Shown: positions 34,419 to 46,609, counted from the first letter of the stretch. The stretch is DNA of 64,000 bases from Nevskia sp. (GCA_021732745.1 JAKFUK010000002.1:620001-684000), one strand, 5' to 3'. The notes: generated from the sequence alone by a model not told the origin. Numbers and translations: made by a program.

Positions 34419-35566
34419 TGGCCGTGGCGGAAGGTTCGGTCGGCGTCGTCACGCCGCAGAAGATCGTCATCGACGCCAGCCTGCTGCTCGCCTGCGGCCA
34501 GCAGTTGAACGGCTTCGAGCTGATGATCGAAACCTATGGCGAGCTGAACGCGGCGCGCAGCAATGCCGTGCTGATCTGCCACGCGCTGTCCGGCGATCAT
34601 CACGCCGCCGGCTTTCATTCCGCCGATGACCGCAAGCCCGGCTGGTGGGATTCGGCGATCGGCCCCGGCAAGCCGATCGACACGAGCAAATTCTTCGTCG
34701 TCTGCCTGAACAACCTCGGCGGCTGTCGCGGTTCCACCGGCCCGACCACCGTCAATCCGGAAACTGGCGCGCTCTGGGGTCCGGATTTCCCGATCGTCAC
34801 GGTGCGCGACTGGGTGGCCTCGCAAGCGCTGCTGGCGGATCGTCTCGGCATCGACGCCTGGGCGGCGGTGATCGGTGGCAGTCTCGGCGGCATGCAGGTG
34901 ATGCAATGGACGATCGACTGCCCCACGCGCGTCCGCCACGCGCTGGTGATTGCTGCCGCGCCGCGCATCTCGGCACAGAACATCGCATTCAACGAAATCG
35001 CCCGGCAGGCGATCCTGTCCGACCCCGAATTCCACGGCGGCCGCTACATCGAAGCGCAAGCCCGCCCGGAGCGCGGCCTGAAGCTGGCTCGCATGCTCGG
35101 CCACATCACTTATCTGTCCGACACCGCGATGCGCGCCCGCTTCGGCCGCATCCTTCGTGACGGCGACGGCCAGTACAACTTCAACTACGACGTCGAATTC
35201 GAAGTCGAAAGCTATCTGCGCCATCAGGGCAACAGCTTCGTCGACCGCTTCGACGGCAACACCTATCTGCTGATGACCAAGGCGCTGGACTACTTCGATC
35301 CGGCCCGAGAATTCGGCGACGATCTGGCGGCGGCATTCCGGCAGGCCACCGCCAAGTTCCTGGTGATCAGCTTCTCGGTCGACTGGCGCTTCTCGCCGGC
35401 CCGCTCACGCGAAATCGTCAACGCCCTGATCGCCGCCGGCCGCGATGTCAGCTACGCGCGCATCGACTCGCAACTCGGCCACGACGATTTCCTGATGCCG
35501 ATTCCGCAGTACCACGCGGTGCTGCGCCACTATCTCGATCGCGTCGCCACCGAGGTCGGGTCATGA
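34418..35566 (+). CDS. metX: Homoserine O-acyltransferase
   Basis: MetX activates homoserine with acetyl- or succinyl-CoA in methionine synthesis. The 382-residue alpha/beta hydrolase has the oxyanion region [15 protein letters not shown], the nucleophile elbow GGSLGGMQ with Ser155, and a C-terminal Asp/His pair with the His in QLGHDDFL. Acyl-donor preference varies in this family and cannot be fixed by eye; many gammaproteobacterial MetX enzymes use succinyl-CoA. ATG 34418 overlaps yggT, and the 3' end overlaps metW by 4 bases. Confidence 0.95.
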   Translation: MAVAEGSVGVVTPQKIVIDASLLLACGQQLNGFELMIETYGELNAARSNAVLICHALSGDHHAAGFHSADDRKPGWWDSAIGPGKPIDTSKFFVVCLNNLGGCRGSTGPTTVNPETGALWGPDFPIVTVRDWVASQALLADRLGIDAWAAVIGGSLGGMQVMQWTIDCPTRVRHALVIAAAPRISAQNIAFNEIARQAILSDPEFHGGRYIEAQARPERGLKLARMLGHITYLSDTAMRARFGRILRDGDGQYNFNYDVEFEVESYLRHQGNSFVDRFDGNTYLLMTKALDYFDPAREFGDDLAAAFRQATAKFLVISFSVDWRFSPARSREIVNALIAAGRDVSYARIDSQLGHDDFLMPIPQYHAVLRHYLDRVATEVGS

Positions 35567-36165
35567 GCGCCTTGCGTCCCGATCTGGCGCTGATTTCCGG
35601 CTGGATCGCCCCCGGCTCGCGCATCCTCGATCTCGGCTGCGGCGATGGCGCGCTGCTGGCGCATCTGGCGCAAACCCGGCAGGTGCACGGCTACGGGCTG
35701 GAAATCGACGACGACAACGTCGCCGCCTGTGTCGCCGCCGGCATCAATGTCATTCAGGCCGATGTCGACGACGGCCTGACCGAATTCGCCGACAGCTCCT
35801 TCGACTACGTGGTCATGACCCAGGCCTTGCAGGCGCTGGTGCGGCCCGATCTGGTGCTCGCGGAAATGCTCCGCGTGGGACGGGAAGTGATCGTCACCTT
35901 TCCGAATTTCGGTCACTGGCGCGTTCGCAAGGCGCTGATCGGCGGCCACATGCCGCAGACCCCGGCGCTGCCGGCGCAATGGTTCGATACCGAAAACATC
36001 CATCTCTGCACCCTGGCCGACTTCGACGCCCTGTGTCGCGCTTCGCGCTGGCAGGTGCTGGAACGCGCCCTGCTCGACCGTCGCCACCGCACCGGCACCA
36101 GCATCCGCATTGCGCCGAACCTGTTCTGCGAGATCGCGCTTTACAAGCTGCGCCGGCCAGGGTGA
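35563..36165 (+). CDS. metW: Methionine biosynthesis protein MetW
   Basis: MetW is a methyltransferase-fold protein that pairs with MetX and is thought to be needed for its activity. The 200-residue product has the SAM-fold glycine loop [16 protein letters not shown], the acidic [13 protein letters not shown] and the MetW-specific [16 protein letters not shown] overlap with metX shows coupled translation. The gene ends 12 bases before an integron-like recombination core. Confidence 0.96.
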   Translation: MSALRPDLALISGWIAPGSRILDLGCGDGALLAHLAQTRQVHGYGLEIDDDNVAACVAAGINVIQADVDDGLTEFADSSFDYVVMTQALQALVRPDLVLAEMLRVGREVIVTFPNFGHWRVRKALIGGHMPQTPALPAQWFDTENIHLCTLADFDALCRASRWQVLERALLDRRHRTGTSIRIAPNLFCEIALYKLRRPG

Positions 36166-36187
36166 CGCCGATCAGGCGTTAGAGGTC

Positions 36188-36472
36188 ATGAACGGAATAG
36201 ACAAAATGCAGTGCGCCATTCACGGTTCGGCATTTGAGTCGTATATCTGCGATCACCTGTATGACAATGCGGCACAGCATTGGTATTCCCGCGAGCCAAC
36301 AGCTGACAATCCATGGCCTGATGCATGGTGCGGACTCTGTGACGTCGAGTTTCTGAAGGCAGGCGAGTGGAACGACCAAAATTCGAGCATCACTCAGATC
36401 AAACTCATCTGCAGCGGTTGCTATGAGCGCCGTAGAGCACAAGAACTTCCGCATGGCAGCAATGAGCGCTGA
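36188..36472 (+). CDS. Small Cys/His-rich protein carried on the integron-like cassette
   Basis: The 94-residue product starts at ATG 36188, overlapped by AGAGGTC as Shine-Dalgarno within the cassette core, a common cassette arrangement. It has metal-ligand-like residues C9, H12, C21, H23, C48-x2-C51 and C75-x2-C78, consistent with one or two zinc sites, and many Trp and Asp. Codon use is more AT-rich than the flanking genes, indicating transfer. I do not recognise the family; DNA, RNA or protein binding are all possible. Confidence 0.7.
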   Translation: MNGIDKMQCAIHGSAFESYICDHLYDNAAQHWYSREPTADNPWPDAWCGLCDVEFLKAGEWNDQNSSITQIKLICSGCYERRRAQELPHGSNER

Positions 36473-36480
36473 CCACGCGG

Positions 36481-36528
36481 TCAAGCCGACTGGGCACAAG
36501 CAGCCATGCCGAGCGGCTTAAGTTAGGC
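36481..36528. other. attC-like recombination site
   Basis: L-type boxes TCAAGCCG and CGGCTTAA (7 of 8 complementary) flank a 25-base variable centre and are followed at once by GTTAGGC. The expected outer inverse core (RYYYAAC) upstream is degenerate; GCTGACC is the nearest candidate I see. The GTTAGGC supplies the TAA stop of the leftward REC-GGDEF gene. Confidence 0.6.
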
Positions 36529-37560
36529 GATAGAAGCCGCCAGCACACAGCGATTGCGCCCGCTGCGCTTGGCGGCGTACATCGCTTCGTCCGCCGCGCG
36601 GATCAGTTGCTCGCGGCTTTCGCCGTTGGGCGGAAACATCGCCAGGCCGATGCTGGCGCCGATCTCGACGGTGACCGGGCCATTCGCGGTGGCCACGGTG
36701 TAGGGTCGGCGCAGGTCGTGGCCGATCACTTCGCAGACTCTCAAGCCCGCGGCTTCACCATCGGCAAGGCTTTCGAGGATCACCGCGAATTCGTCGCCGC
36801 CAAGTCTTGCCACCGTGTCTTCCTGGCGCAGCAGGGCGCGCAGGCGATCGGCGATCGCTTTCAGGAGTTCGTCGCCGACCGGGTGGCCGTGGGTGTCGTT
36901 GACCGGCTTGAAACCGTCGATGTCGAGATAGGCGAGGCCGAACTTGCGCTGGTGGCGGCGGCTGCGTTCGATGGCGCTGTCGAGCCGATCCATGAACAGC
37001 ATGCGGTTCGGCAGGTCGGTCAAACCATCGTGGCTGGCGCGGTGCCAGGCGAGCTTTTCGGTTTCGCGGCGCAGGGCGATTTCCTTTTCCAGCGCCCGCA
37101 TGTGCTGCGACAGCTGTTCAAGGGCGTCCTGCAGCTCGGTCTTGCGCCGGTACAGCTCCAGAAAGACGCCGACCTTGGACTTGAGGATGGTTTCGTTGAC
37201 CGGCTTGGCGATGTAGTCGACGGCACCCGAGCCGTAGCCCTTGAGCCGGTTCATGTCGTCGTAGGCGGCGCTGATGAAGATGATCGGCGTATCGCGGCTG
37301 CCTTCGTCTTCGCCAAGCAGTTCGGCCACTTCAAAGCCGTCCATCTCCGGCATGTTGACGTCGAGCAGGATCAGCGCGAAGTGGTGGTCGAGACAGGCGG
37401 CCAGCGCGTCATTGCCGGAATCGGCTTCGATCAGTTCAGCGCCGGACTTCGCCAGCAGGCGGCGCAGCGCCAGCCGGTTCGGCGCGTGATCGTCGACGAT
37501 CAGGATCTTCGGCAGTTCGGGTGCTGCGGCGACAGCGCTGGAGGGTTCGAGGTCGGTCAT
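36523..37560 (-). CDS. Response regulator with GGDEF (diguanylate cyclase) output
   Basis: The 345-residue product has an N-terminal receiver (phospho-acceptor D67, Lys119 in YIAKPV), a coiled-coil linker (about 140-172) and a GGDEF domain with an intact GGDEF active site at 254-258. A product-inhibition I-site R245-x-x-D248 stands five residues before it. It should make cyclic di-GMP when phosphorylated. It overlaps cheB by 4 bases (ATGA) and is the last gene of the kinase operon, probably receiving phosphate from the hybrid kinase. Its stop codon is formed by the attC core of the neighbouring cassette, so the original C-terminus may have differed slightly. Confidence 0.95.
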   Translation of the reverse strand: MTDLEPSSAVAAAPELPKILIVDDHAPNRLALRRLLAKSGAELIEADSGNDALAACLDHHFALILLDVNMPEMDGFEVAELLGEDEGSRDTPIIFISAAYDDMNRLKGYGSGAVDYIAKPVNETILKSKVGVFLELYRRKTELQDALEQLSQHMRALEKEIALRRETEKLAWHRASHDGLTDLPNRMLFMDRLDSAIERSRRHQRKFGLAYLDIDGFKPVNDTHGHPVGDELLKAIADRLRALLRQEDTVARLGGDEFAVILESLADGEAAGLRVCEVIGHDLRRPYTVATANGPVTVEIGASIGLAMFPPNGESREQLIRAADEAMYAAKRSGRNRCVLAASIA

Positions 37561-38135
37561 GGGCAGCGTTCGTTGATCGTTCGGGCAATGCCGGCAAGAC
37601 TGATAACGGCATCAGCCCCCGCGCGCTTGAGCGCGGCCAGCGGCATCTGCGGCGCTTCGGCTTCTTCCGGGTCCTGCACCAGCGCGTAACCGCCGTGGCG
37701 ACGCACCGCCAGCAGGCCGTCGGCACCGTCATCGTTGGCCCCGGTCAGCACGGCGGCGAGCAGGCCTTCGCGATGGACATCGGCAGCCGACTGGAACAGC
37801 ACGTCGACCGCCGGCCGCACGTAGCGCACCCGGGGATCGGTAGACAGCATGAATCGGCCGTCGGTTTCGAGCAGCAGGTGATAGCCCGAAGGCGCCAGAT
37901 GAATGATGCCCGGCGCGGCAAGCCGCCGCTCCTCGGCTTCGCAGACCGGCAAGCGGGAATGCTGGGCCAGCAGCTCGACCAGCAGCGTGCCGTCGTCGTC
38001 CTGACCGCGATGGCAGACGGCGATCACCGGCACGGCAAGATCGGGCCGGAGCGCGGCCAGGATGGTGGACAGCGCATGCAGGCCGCCGGTCGAACAGCCG
38101 ATCACCACCGCCGTGCTGCGACCGGCGCTGGTCAC
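37557..38135 (-). CDS. CheB-type methylesterase domain protein, without receiver
   Basis: The 192-residue product is a stand-alone CheB catalytic domain. It has Ser15 in VIGCSTGGLHAL, His42 in VCHRGQDD and Asp in the TGANDDGADG motif, forming the Ser-His-Asp triad. There is no N-terminal receiver domain. GTG 38135 overlaps the cheR stop (GTGA). In CheR/CheB pairs beside hybrid kinases the targets may be kinase glutamates rather than classical MCPs. No MCP, cheA or cheW is in the window. Confidence 0.92.
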   Translation of the reverse strand: MTSAGRSTAVVIGCSTGGLHALSTILAALRPDLAVPVIAVCHRGQDDDGTLLVELLAQHSRLPVCEAEERRLAAPGIIHLAPSGYHLLLETDGRFMLSTDPRVRYVRPAVDVLFQSAADVHREGLLAAVLTGANDDGADGLLAVRRHGGYALVQDPEEAEAPQMPLAALKRAGADAVISLAGIARTINERCP

Positions 38136-38965
38136 GGCTGCGGCAGGCCGAGCCGGTAGATGCGGGCGCGGGCGTTGAGCACGGTGAATTCGCCCGCGTT
38201 GGGCGCAAAGCTCAAGCTTTCCTTGTTGCCCAGCATCAGGTAGCCGCCGCGCACGAGGCTGTCCCGGAACAGGCCCAGCACCCGGTCCTGCAGGGGATTG
38301 GTGAAGTAAATCAGGACGTTGCGACACAGAATCAGATGCGCTTCGCAGAACACGCCATCGGCAACCAGATTGTGGTTGGCGAAAGTGATGTTGCGCTTGA
38401 GTTTCTCGTCGAGCTTCAGGTGCTCGTAGCGGGCGTGCCAGTAATCGCTCAGCGAATGCTGGCCGCCGGCCGCCAGATAGTTTTCCGACCAGGTGCGCGC
38501 CTCGGCCACCGGAAAGATGCCTTCCTGCGCCAGCGCCAGGGCGGAATCGTTGAAATCGGTGGCGTAGATCTGGGCGCGCTCGTACAGGCCGGCCTCTTCG
38601 AGCAGGATCGCCAGCGTGTAGATCTCCTCGCCGCGCGCGCAGCCGGCCTGCCAGATGTTGATGTGCGGGTAGGACGCCAGCACCGGAAACACTTCCGCGA
38701 CCAGCGCCTTGAACACCGAAGGATTGCGGAACATCTCCGACACCGGCACCGACAGGCCGGCGATCACCGACGGCAGCCGCGCGTCTTCGCGGATGAGTTT
38801 GGCGGTCAGCTCGCCGATGGTCTTGCACTGGCTGGCCATTGCCACGCTTTGCACCCGGCGTTTCAGCGAAGCCCGCGCATAACCGCTGAAATCGTAGCCG
38901 TGGCGCAATTGCAGCGCGCGGACGAACAGTTCCAGTTCGACGTCGTCGGGATCGGGGCGCGGCAT
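38132..38965 (-). CDS. CheR-type protein-glutamate methyltransferase
   Basis: The 277-residue product has the N-terminal CheR helical domain (YDFSGYARASLKRRVQSVA) and the SAM-binding domain with FRNPSVFKAL, IWQAGCARGEEIYTLAIL (Gly-rich loop plus the GEE motif) and LILCRNVLIYF. It methylates glutamates on receptors or sensory kinases. It is followed by a CheB domain and preceded after a single base by the hybrid kinase, making a kinase-CheR-CheB-GGDEF operon. Confidence 0.94.
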   Translation of the reverse strand: MPRPDPDDVELELFVRALQLRHGYDFSGYARASLKRRVQSVAMASQCKTIGELTAKLIREDARLPSVIAGLSVPVSEMFRNPSVFKALVAEVFPVLASYPHINIWQAGCARGEEIYTLAILLEEAGLYERAQIYATDFNDSALALAQEGIFPVAEARTWSENYLAAGGQHSLSDYWHARYEHLKLDEKLKRNITFANHNLVADGVFCEAHLILCRNVLIYFTNPLQDRVLGLFRDSLVRGGYLMLGNKESLSFAPNAGEFTVLNARARIYRLGLPQP

Positions 38966-38966
38966 G

Positions 38967-42607
<3,641 letters not shown>

Positions 42608-42611
<4 letters not shown>

Positions 42612-43057
42612 GCGCCGACTCCGCTGGCAGCGGCGGCGGCCTCGCGCGCTTCCACGTAATCGGCCATCGGGATGAACAGCAGGTCGACCAAGCGACGCAG
42701 CAGGTGCTCCTCGTGCTTGTCGACACGGCCGTCGGCGTAAGCGACCTGCCAGAGCATGGTGATCAGCTCGCGTTTGCCGTCGGCATCGAGACGGCTGTTG
42801 AGGCTACCGACATATTCATGCAGCGACACCGACAAGCGCGCCTTGATCCGCGCTTCGTCAAGCAGGGCGTCAAGCGCCGCAGGATCCAGCCCGTAGCGGG
42901 CTTGCAGCAGTTCGCGAACGCGACCGAGTTCGGTGTCGTCGAACTCGAAATCGGCGCGCGCCAGTTCCAGCAGCAGCAAGGCCGTGGACAAGGCCTCGGA
43001 CGGCGGCTTCGGCGCTGCGGGCGCGCTCAGCAGGTTCTTCAGACGATTCAGCACCAT
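42608..43057 (-). CDS. TerB-like (COG4103) protein
   Basis: The 149-residue helical product has the TerB-fold pattern ALLLLELARADFEFDDTEL...ITMLWQVAYADGRVDKHEEHLLRRL, with repeated acidic helix-turn residues thought to bind metal in the family. It overlaps the hybrid kinase by 4 bases and heads the signalling operon. Tellurite resistance itself is not implied; the family is widespread and mostly uncharacterised. Confidence 0.88.
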
Positions 43058-43071
43058 GAACGATCTCCAGT

Positions 43072-43743
43072 TCAGGCAGCGGCGAGATGCACGCCAAGAA
43101 AGTCACGGACGGCGCTTTCGATGTCGCCGAGCCGACCGTGGAAGAAGTGTCCCGCGTCGTCGACATGCACGAACTGCGGCGGCGGGTCGTAAGTCGCGAA
43201 GGCGGCGCGGGTTTCGGCGTAGGACACCACTTCGTCATCGGCGCTGTGCATGGCCAGCCAGGGCACTCGGGGATGCACGGGCGGTTCGGCGGTCTTCAGG
43301 TAACGGCCCATGGGTGGCGCAATGGTGACGAGGGCGGCAGTGTCGATCAGCGACGCAGCTTTCAGCGCCACGTGACCGCCAAACGAGAAGCCGGCCAGGA
43401 CCAGCGGCAAATCCGGTGCGGAGGCGCGCAGCAGCGTGGCGACGGCCAGCGCGTCCTCGGTTTCACCGAGGGTGTCATCGAACAGGCCTTCGCTCTTGCC
43501 GACACCGCGAAAATTGAAACGCGCGGTGCGAAAGCCGGCTTTCAGCGCCGTATTCGCCAGCGCCCAGACCACCTTGTTGGCCATCGTGCCGCCAAACAGC
43601 GGATGCGGATGGCAGACCACGCAGACGCCGCGCAGCGCAGCCTTGGGCGTGGCGATCAGCGCCTCCAGCCGCCCGGCCGGGCCGGGAATCAGGACTTCGG
43701 CGTTGCCGCCGGGCAAAAGTACCGCTTCGGGGATCGAAAACAT
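43072..43743 (-). CDS. Alpha/beta hydrolase, COG2945-type
   Basis: The 223-residue product is a compact serine hydrolase with VCHPHPLFGGTMANKVV at the oxyanion side, RFNFRGVGKSEG, the nucleophile elbow LAGFSFGGHVA, Asp in HSADDEVV and His in DAGHFFHG, completing the triad. The family is large and substrate assignments are mostly lacking. It lies 14 bases upstream of the TerB-like gene in the same direction and may be the first gene of that transcript. Confidence 0.9.
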   Translation of the reverse strand: MFSIPEAVLLPGGNAEVLIPGPAGRLEALIATPKAALRGVCVVCHPHPLFGGTMANKVVWALANTALKAGFRTARFNFRGVGKSEGLFDDTLGETEDALAVATLLRASAPDLPLVLAGFSFGGHVALKAASLIDTAALVTIAPPMGRYLKTAEPPVHPRVPWLAMHSADDEVVSYAETRAAFATYDPPPQFVHVDDAGHFFHGRLGDIESAVRDFLGVHLAAA

Positions 43744-43873
43744 GCGGCCAAGTCTAGTCGAGCCGCCGCTGGCAAATCCGGTCGGCAGCCGGTGTCGAAT
43801 GGCCGCGTGCAGCGCCTTGGAATGGGCCGTCGTACTGAACCCATCGGCAGGTTGCGGACGGGTCAGCGCGAAC

Positions 43874-43903
43874 TTGCCAGCCGACGGACCGCAAACCTAT
43901 AGT
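43874..43903 (+). promoter_or_regulatory. Sigma70-type promoter for the repeat-rich exported protein
   Basis: TTGCCA (43874-43879) and TATAGT (43898-43903) are spaced by 18 bases. Transcription would start around 43910, placing a stable hairpin at the very 5' end of the mRNA. Confidence 0.55.
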
Positions 43904-43912
43904 CCACCGGCT

Positions 43913-43934
43913 GGAAGGCCTCAGAGGGCCTTCC
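43913..43934 (+). other. 5' leader hairpin
   Basis: GGAAGGCC and GGCCTTCC form an 8-bp perfect stem with loop TCAGAG, followed by CACTTTT. It stands just after the predicted transcription start and 42 bases before the ATG. It may protect the transcript end; as a leftover terminator it would have only a weak T-run. Confidence 0.5.
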
Positions 43935-43976
43935 CACTTTTCGTTCATCAATTCAAACAACAGGGGGAAGCACGCA

Positions 43977-44696
43977 ATGCGCAAGCTCGCAGTGATCTCG
44001 GGAGCTGCTCTGCTGCTCGCAGGAACCTGGACCGCCGTCGCCGGCCCGAACAATGGCATCAGCACCGAACCATCGGCGAATGCTTACCTGAGCCTCGATT
44101 TCGGTCATCCGAACCCGGCCCGGGCGACGTTTGCGCCCTTCCACTACGGCTTGCGGATGTCTTACGACAACCGCCTGCGCACCGCCAACGGCAACGTGCT
44201 GCCGCCGCTGGCACAGCTCGATTTCGATGCCCGCGGCAACCGCGTCGGCACCGTCGGCGGCGTGCCGTTCATGGCTCGCGTGCGGCCGCCGCTCAAGCAG
44301 AACGATGGTGAAGGCGGCGGCGGCCCGACCAGCGGCGCAGGCTCCGGTGGCATCGAATTCTTCGATCTGGCACTGCTCGGCGTCGGCGTTGCCGGCCTCG
44401 GCTATCTGATCTACGAAGTGACCGCCAACGACGAAAGTCCGGATCCGGTCGACGAAGGCGGCACCACCGGCGGCGGCTTGCTCGGCGGTGGTCTGCTCGG
44501 CGGCCTGCTGGGCGGTGGCACCACGGGTACCACTGGAACCACCGGCGGTCTGCTCGGTGGCTTGCTCGGCGGCGGCACCACGGGCGGCTTTGCGGGCGCT
44601 GCGGGCGCGATCCCCAGCGAGCGCGATCTGGAACGCCAGCGCTGGCTCGATGGCGGCACCGGCCATATGGGCGATCTGGGCGATCCGAACCCGTAA
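43977..44696 (+). CDS. Exported protein with a Gly-Leu-Leu / Thr-Thr-Gly repeat tract
   Basis: The 239-residue product has a signal peptide (ALLLAGTWTAVA-GP), a polar N-terminal domain with aromatic residues (ANAYLSLDFGHPNPARATFAPF) and a Gly-rich linker. A hydrophobic helix follows (DLALLGVGVAGLGYLIYEV, about 121-140), then a low-complexity tract (about 160-206) built from GGLLGG and GGTTGTTG units. AGGGGGAA precedes the ATG. It has its own promoter, leader hairpin and terminator, indicating a single strongly expressed gene. I do not know the family; surface or matrix localisation is a guess. Confidence 0.75.
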   Translation: MRKLAVISGAALLLAGTWTAVAGPNNGISTEPSANAYLSLDFGHPNPARATFAPFHYGLRMSYDNRLRTANGNVLPPLAQLDFDARGNRVGTVGGVPFMARVRPPLKQNDGEGGGGPTSGAGSGGIEFFDLALLGVGVAGLGYLIYEVTANDESPDPVDEGGTTGGGLLGGGLLGGLLGGGTTGTTGTTGGLLGGLLGGGTTGGFAGAAGAIPSERDLERQRWLDGGTGHMGDLGDPNP

Positions 44697-44715
44697 TCTG
44701 ACCTCAAGCTGAACG

Positions 44716-44742
44716 AAGGGAGCCGCAAGGCTCCCTTTTCGT
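44716..44742 (+). terminator. Intrinsic terminator after the repeat-rich exported protein
   Basis: AAGGGAGCC and GGCTCCCTT form a 9-bp stem with a GCAA tetraloop, followed by TTCGTTT. Confidence 0.85.
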
Positions 44743-44778
44743 TTCCCACACCTGAACCGCGTTCCGAACCACTCCCCG

Positions 44779-46599
44779 ATGATCCCCGCCTGGCTCAAAG
44801 CCCGCCTCGACATGATGTTCGGCGTCGATCTGCGCTCGCTGGCGCTGTTCCGCGTGCTGCTCGGCAGCGTGCTGTTCGTCGATCTCTGCGTTCGCGCCAG
44901 CGATCTGACCACTTTCTACACCGATGTCGGCGTCATGCCGCGCGACTGGCTGCTGGCGGTCAACGGGCTGTGGCGCATCTCGCTGCACTCGGCGAACGGC
45001 GAAACCTGGTTCGTCGGCCTGCTGTTCGCGGTGGAAATGCTCGCCGCGCTATGTGTCGCCATCGGCTGGCGCACCCGCAGTGCCCTGATCGTGGCCTTCG
45101 TGCTCAACGCCAGCCTGCTCAATCGCAACCCGATGGTGCTGCTCGGCGGCGACATCCTGCTGACCTGTCTGCTGTTCTGGGCGATCTTCCTGCCGGTGGC
45201 CGCGCGCCACAGCCTTGATGCCGCGCTGTCGCGCACACCGCCGCCGGCCAGCCATCACCATCGCTCCTGGGCTTCGGCCGGCGTGCTGCTGCAGGTGATG
45301 TCGGTCTACTTCTTCAGCGCCGTTCTCAAGAGCGGGGCCGACTGGCACAACGGCACGGCGGTGGACTACGCGCTGGCGATCGACGGCTACGCCACCCCCC
45401 TCGGGCAATGGCTGAAAACCTTCCCGGCCCTGACGACCGCCCTCACCCACTACGTCTTCTGGCTGGAGCTGATCGGGCCGATCCTCGTTTTCGTGCCGAT
45501 TTTCAGCCGCATCACCCGTTTTGCGGTCATGGCGATGCTGATGGTGATGCACATCGGCTTCATCTTCTGCCTTGAACTCGGCCCCTTCCCGTACATCAGC
45601 CTGACCTCGCTCACCACCCTGGCCGGCGGCTGGATCTGGGATTTCCTGGGCGACTGGCGCGCCCGCCGCAACACAAGGCGCGGGCCGCAGCCCTTACGCA
45701 TCTTTTACGATCGCGACTGCGGCTTCTGTCTCAAGAGTGTCTTGATTCTGAAGCAGTTTCTGCTGCTGGGGCGGGCCGAAATCGCCCCGGCGCAGGACAA
45801 CCCGCGTGCGAAAAAGCTGCTCGAAGACAACTACTCCTGGGTCATCATCGACCATGACGACCGCGCCCATCTGAAGTGGCCGGCCTTCGTGCTGCTGCTC
45901 AAGCGCTCGCCGCTGTTCGCACTACTTGGCTGGCTGTTGTCAGGCCAATGGGCGGTAGCCCCCGGCAATGCCGTCTATGACTTCGTCGGCCGCCATCGCG
46001 GCGGTTTCGGCAGCTTGAGCGGCGCGCTGCTGCCGCATCACGACCGGCCGTTCGAGACCGGCGTCATTGCCCAATCGCTGGCCGCCGTCACCCTCGTCAC
46101 CCTGCTGGTCTGGAACTGCTTCACCGTCCGGTTTTTCGTGCAGGAAACGATTTATTTCCAGTTGACCAAGGTGCTGCGCAGCGTTCGTCTCGATCAATAC
46201 TGGGACATGTTCGCGCCTTTCCCGTCACGCGAGGACGGCTGGTTCGTGATCGCGGCCGAGCTGAAGGACGGCCGCGAACTGGACCTGCTGCATCCCGAGC
46301 GCAGCGGCGTGAGCTACGAGAAACCGGAATACGTCAGCCGCGAATGGAAGAACATCCGCTGGCACAAGTATCTGGAACGCGTCTGGTCCATCGAATTCAC
46401 CAACAGCCGGGAGCATTACGGCCGCTACCTGTGCCGCCGCTGGAACAGCCAGCACAGCGGTGACCAGCGGCTCGACACTTTCCGGATCTTCTACATGCTC
46501 GAAATGTCGCGGCCCCCGGGCGAAACGCCGAAAGTCGAGAAAAGACTGCTCTGGCGCCACGGCTGCTTCGTGGTGCCCGGGCCGGAACGCGCGAAATAG
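44779..46599 (+). CDS. HTTM-domain membrane protein fused to a DCC-type thiol-disulfide domain
   Basis: The 606-residue product begins with an HTTM (vitamin-K-dependent carboxylase-like) membrane domain: about six to seven helices between 17 and 290, with SLALFRVLLGSVLFVDL and NRNPMVLLGGD. It continues with a DUF393/DCC domain whose signature FYDRDCGFCLKS carries the D-x2-C-x2-C active site at C314 and C317. Two more hydrophobic segments and a soluble C-terminal part (about 460-606) follow. Such HTTM-DCC proteins are known but uncharacterised. No gamma-carboxylase active-site lysine can be assigned with confidence. It is the only gene between a terminator and tatD, 10 bases away. Confidence 0.88.
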   Translation: MIPAWLKARLDMMFGVDLRSLALFRVLLGSVLFVDLCVRASDLTTFYTDVGVMPRDWLLAVNGLWRISLHSANGETWFVGLLFAVEMLAALCVAIGWRTRSALIVAFVLNASLLNRNPMVLLGGDILLTCLLFWAIFLPVAARHSLDAALSRTPPPASHHHRSWASAGVLLQVMSVYFFSAVLKSGADWHNGTAVDYALAIDGYATPLGQWLKTFPALTTALTHYVFWLELIGPILVFVPIFSRITRFAVMAMLMVMHIGFIFCLELGPFPYISLTSLTTLAGGWIWDFLGDWRARRNTRRGPQPLRIFYDRDCGFCLKSVLILKQFLLLGRAEIAPAQDNPRAKKLLEDNYSWVIIDHDDRAHLKWPAFVLLLKRSPLFALLGWLLSGQWAVAPGNAVYDFVGRHRGGFGSLSGALLPHHDRPFETGVIAQSLAAVTLVTLLVWNCFTVRFFVQETIYFQLTKVLRSVRLDQYWDMFAPFPSREDGWFVIAAELKDGRELDLLHPERSGVSYEKPEYVSREWKNIRWHKYLERVWSIEFTNSREHYGRYLCRRWNSQHSGDQRLDTFRIFYMLEMSRPPGETPKVEKRLLWRHGCFVVPGPERAK

Positions 46600-46609
46600 G
46601 CGGATAGGC

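Larger units (their letters stand above)
36178..36528 (+). mobile_element. Single integron-type gene cassette inserted between metW and the REC-GGDEF gene
   Basis: The segment is bounded on the left by GTTAGAG (36178-36184), matching the cassette core GTTRRRY loosely, and on the right by GTTAGGC (36522-36528), an exact core. Just before the right core are paired boxes TCAAGCCG (36481-36488) and CGGCTTAA (36514-36521), as in attC sites. Cutting at each G/TT would release a circle of about 344 bases holding one ORF in the usual orientation. Base composition is clearly lower in GC than the flanks. No integrase gene is present, so this looks like insertion at a secondary site or a remnant of a cassette array. 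Confidence 0.65.

Noticed and set aside
44436-44600. Possible CRISPR-like or tandem DNA repeat
   Set aside because: The periodicity is that of codons for GGLLGG and GGTTG units in a protein; there are no spacers or conserved palindromic repeats. No CRISPR array was found anywhere.
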